Source: Clostridiales bacterium UBA4039
GTDB taxonomy: Bacteria; Bacillota; Clostridia; Lachnospirales; Vallitaleaceae
Length of the DNA: 64,000 bases
Direction of reading: 5' to 3'
Assembly: GCA_002382805.1 (NCBI GenBank)
Contig: DGAD01000027.1
Coordinates: 25,222 to 89,221, forward strand
Part shown: positions 62,113 through 64,000 of the stretch, one piece after another
How the letters are laid out: every line of letters begins with the position of its first letter
How positions within the stretch are numbered: the first letter of the stretch is position 1
Translations under genes and position numbers: made by a program
The notes under the pieces: model-generated
What the model was told of the DNA's origin: nothing
Database searches by the model: none
What the model saw: only the letters and a program-made list of their open reading frames with translations

Positions 62113-63239
62113 TTCGGTTAATATTTGCGTTTAGGGATATTAAGAAGAATATACGCTCAGTTCTTTTTTTCTCATTGCAGATTGGAGTACTCGTTGTTCT
62201 TATCACAGTTATAGCTAGTAATATTGGTTCATATATTAACTATTATGTGCAGTTAACAAAACTTGATAAATATAGTCTAACTATGTTTGATACATATTAC
62301 AGGGATAGTGTTCTCAATACTGATTTTGGGAACATAGATTCCTCAGAGTCTGATTCACAAGAAACTTTGGAGAAATACTTATTAGAGAATAAAGGGTTTT
62401 CATATATTGATGGTGTTAAAATAACAAAAAATAAAAATATCGACTTGATTATAGGAATTGGTGCATTTGCCTCTACATATTCATATGGGAAAAACAATCA
62501 GACTAGTATGTTAATTGGGTCTAAGGTGAGTAACTTTGGTGTAGGGGACACAGTCATAGTTGGAGAAGAGAAGAATAAGTATACAATTGATGGGATACTG
62601 CCTGAAAATTCGAGTTTTTTTATGAAGAGTGCCCTTATGAATTTAGATGACAAAGTATTGTTGCTGATGTCCTATGAGGAGTTTAATAATGAAATTTTTA
62701 AATATATGAGTAGTAAAGATCGAGAATTCTATAGTATGATAATTCAAACAAATTTCAAAGCAATAGATTCTAACGAAAATGATATTCTTAAGATTACAGA
62801 TGAGATAAACAATTCTAATCTGATAAAAGTTGTACCCAAAAATTATAATGATTTGCTTTTTAACCAAAACAATATGATGAAGAGTAATATTACATTCTTC
62901 TTAATTATTGTATTAGCAGCAATTATTTTTATGGGAATAGGACTGACTTATAACTTGTTGAGTGTTGTGGATAACAATATGCAAGAATACACAATTAGCT
63001 TGATATATGGGGAGACAATGAAAGGGCTATATATCAGAGCTTTTATATATGTTCTTTTTATAATAGGACCTCCAACTTTATTTGCATTTACCTTTCTGAA
63101 TTTTACAGGTATTGTAGGAAAAGTATCATTAGTGAGCCAAAGTTCTTTAATATTAATATTATCCGTCATCATATCTATAATACCAATACGCAGAATTGAT
63201 ATTAACAATATAGTACTATATCTTAGGAGGGATGTTTGA
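62109..63239 (+). CDS. FtsX-like ABC transporter permease
   Basis: 376 residues from a GTG start at 62109. An N-terminal helix (residues ~18-45), a large extracytoplasmic domain with an SKVSNFGVGDTVIVG and YTIDGIL motif typical of MacB periplasmic cores, and three C-terminal helices. ISLIYGETMKGLYIRAFIY is a coupling-helix-like segment. Forms a heterodimer with the preceding permease by inference, with the ATPase encoded next. Confidence 0.8.
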   Translation: MIRLIFAFRDIKKNIRSVLFFSLQIGVLVVLITVIASNIGSYINYYVQLTKLDKYSLTMFDTYYRDSVLNTDFGNIDSSESDSQETLEKYLLENKGFSYIDGVKITKNKNIDLIIGIGAFASTYSYGKNNQTSMLIGSKVSNFGVGDTVIVGEEKNKYTIDGILPENSSFFMKSALMNLDDKVLLLMSYEEFNNEIFKYMSSKDREFYSMIIQTNFKAIDSNENDILKITDEINNSNLIKVVPKNYNDLLFNQNNMMKSNITFFLIIVLAAIIFMGIGLTYNLLSVVDNNMQEYTISLIYGETMKGLYIRAFIYVLFIIGPPTLFAFTFLNFTGIVGKVSLVSQSSLILILSVIISIIPIRRIDINNIVLYLRRDV

Positions 63240-63240
63240 T

Positions 63241-63927
63241 ATGTCGTTATTAAAAGCTGAAAACATTGTAAAATCATATCAAGATGGCAAAGAACTAAAA
63301 TTAACAGTTCTAAAAGGAATAAATATTGAAATAGAAAAAGGTGAAAAAATAGCAATAGTAGGAGCGTCAGGATGTGGTAAATCAACCTTGATAAATATAT
63401 TAGGATTACTTGTACCTATGGATAAGGGCAATCTAATTGTCGATAATCAAGAGGTAAACAAACTTAAGCAAAAAGATATAGCTGCAATGCGAAATAGTTT
63501 CTTTGGATATATTGTTCAAGACTTTGCTTTGATTGAAGGATATACAGCTATGGAAAACGTTGAAATTCCATTACTCTATTCGAAAAAAAAGTTGTCCTTA
63601 AAAGAACGAAACAAACATATATTAAGTGCTTTGGAAAAAGTCGGATTGAAACATAAAGCCACTTCCAAAGTTAAAAACCTATCAGGAGGTCAACGTCAGA
63701 GGGTTGCTATTGCTAGAGCGATTGTTAATAACCCGAAAATATTATTGGCTGATGAACCTACAGGAGCACTTGATACTGAAACTAGTGATGCTGTGATGAA
63801 AGTTTTAGATTCTCTTATTGAGGAAGGTTTATCGCTTCTTCTTGTAACCCATAATAAAGACATTGCATCATTATGTGATAAAATTTACTCTATAGATAAT
63901 GGTTTATTATCCGTTATTATTGGATAA
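63241..63927 (+). CDS. ABC transporter ATP-binding protein (MacB/LolD type)
   Basis: 228 residues from ATG 63241 (GGAGGG at nine bases; the in-frame ATG at 63232 overlaps that site). Walker A is VGASGCGKSTLIN, Q-loop VQDFALIEG, signature LSGGQRQRVAIARAIV, Walker B ILLADEPTGALD and H-loop LLVTHNK. The sequence is that of MacB/LolD-type exporters. The last ~10 residues are hydrophobic. The remaining 73 bases of the window hold only a weak TTGT..ACAA hairpin. Confidence 0.92.
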   Translation: MSLLKAENIVKSYQDGKELKLTVLKGINIEIEKGEKIAIVGASGCGKSTLINILGLLVPMDKGNLIVDNQEVNKLKQKDIAAMRNSFFGYIVQDFALIEGYTAMENVEIPLLYSKKKLSLKERNKHILSALEKVGLKHKATSKVKNLSGGQRQRVAIARAIVNNPKILLADEPTGALDTETSDAVMKVLDSLIEEGLSLLLVTHNKDIASLCDKIYSIDNGLLSVIIG

Positions 63928-64000
63928 CCATTATAGTAATGTATTGTTCTGATACAATAAAGTTGTAAAACCAGGGGATCGGAATTTGTCAAGCTAGTTG

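Larger units (their letters stand above)
43330..64000. mobile_element. Accessory region (genomic island, right end outside window)
   Basis: From directly after the rlmD stop the content changes to gene fragments, a recombinase, defence genes and transposon remnants, with a visibly richer A/T third position. The left boundary coincides with a helicase fragment lacking its start. No clear terminal repeat is seen at 43330. Individual parts are listed separately. Confidence 0.65.

Overview
The window is low-GC, Gram-positive chromosomal DNA. AGGAGG-type ribosome binding sites, sigma-A promoters with 17-bp spacers, FMN and lysine riboswitches, FloA/NfeD, CsaB, BlaI/M56 and YerC-type genes all fit Firmicutes, most likely an anaerobic Clostridia/Lachnospirales-type bacterium. 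An H-NOX chemoreceptor of the kind found in obligate anaerobes supports this. I cannot name the genus.

Positions 1-43329 look like ordinary chromosome. On the minus strand, an HD-GYP gene (cut by the window edge) and ribU under an FMN riboswitch open the region. A long plus-strand envelope polysaccharide operon follows (1621-11365): phosphodiester glycosidase, flippase, acyltransferase, two DUF4330 membrane proteins, Wzy/ligase-like polymerase, glycosyltransferase and CsaB. An H-NOX methyl-accepting chemotaxis protein comes next. Then come an alkaline-phosphatase-superfamily hydrolase; a Spo0B-like kinase and a LytTR regulator separated by an NfeD/flotillin module; dapAB under a lysine riboswitch; a GGDEF protein; an LRAT-domain protein; metH diverging from a MetF-like gene; htpG; a MutS2-like ATPase without an Smr domain behind a structured leader with a tiny reading frame; an M18 peptidase, DegV, PHP phosphoesterase and YerC; an OmpR-type two-component pair; pcrA; and rlmD.

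The chromosome changes character directly after the rlmD stop codon. From 43330 to the end the DNA is an accessory, AT-richer patchwork of gene remnants and defence-like genes. It starts with a UvrD-type helicase 3' remnant carrying an in-frame TGA, a PD-(D/E)XK nuclease-like protein and a two-TM protein with a possible PARP-like ADP-ribosyltransferase tail. A broken serine-recombinase tail follows. A near-identical 146-bp direct repeat (47095-47240 and 54229-54374, offset 7134) then brackets a 7.1-kb cassette holding a serine recombinase, a DUF1413 protein and a complete QatABCD anti-phage operon. The first repeat begins at the centre of an imperfect ~60-bp palindrome that looks like a serine-integrase attachment site, which suggests related elements stacked head to tail.

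After the second repeat come an unknown zinc-ribbon protein, a TetR/hydrolase pair with matching palindromic operators, transposase remnants, a BlaI-M56-secreted-peptide unit whose peptide gene is frameshifted, an IS3 remnant with halves in opposite orientation, and a three-gene FtsX/MacB-type ABC transporter. No tRNA, rRNA or CRISPR array was seen.
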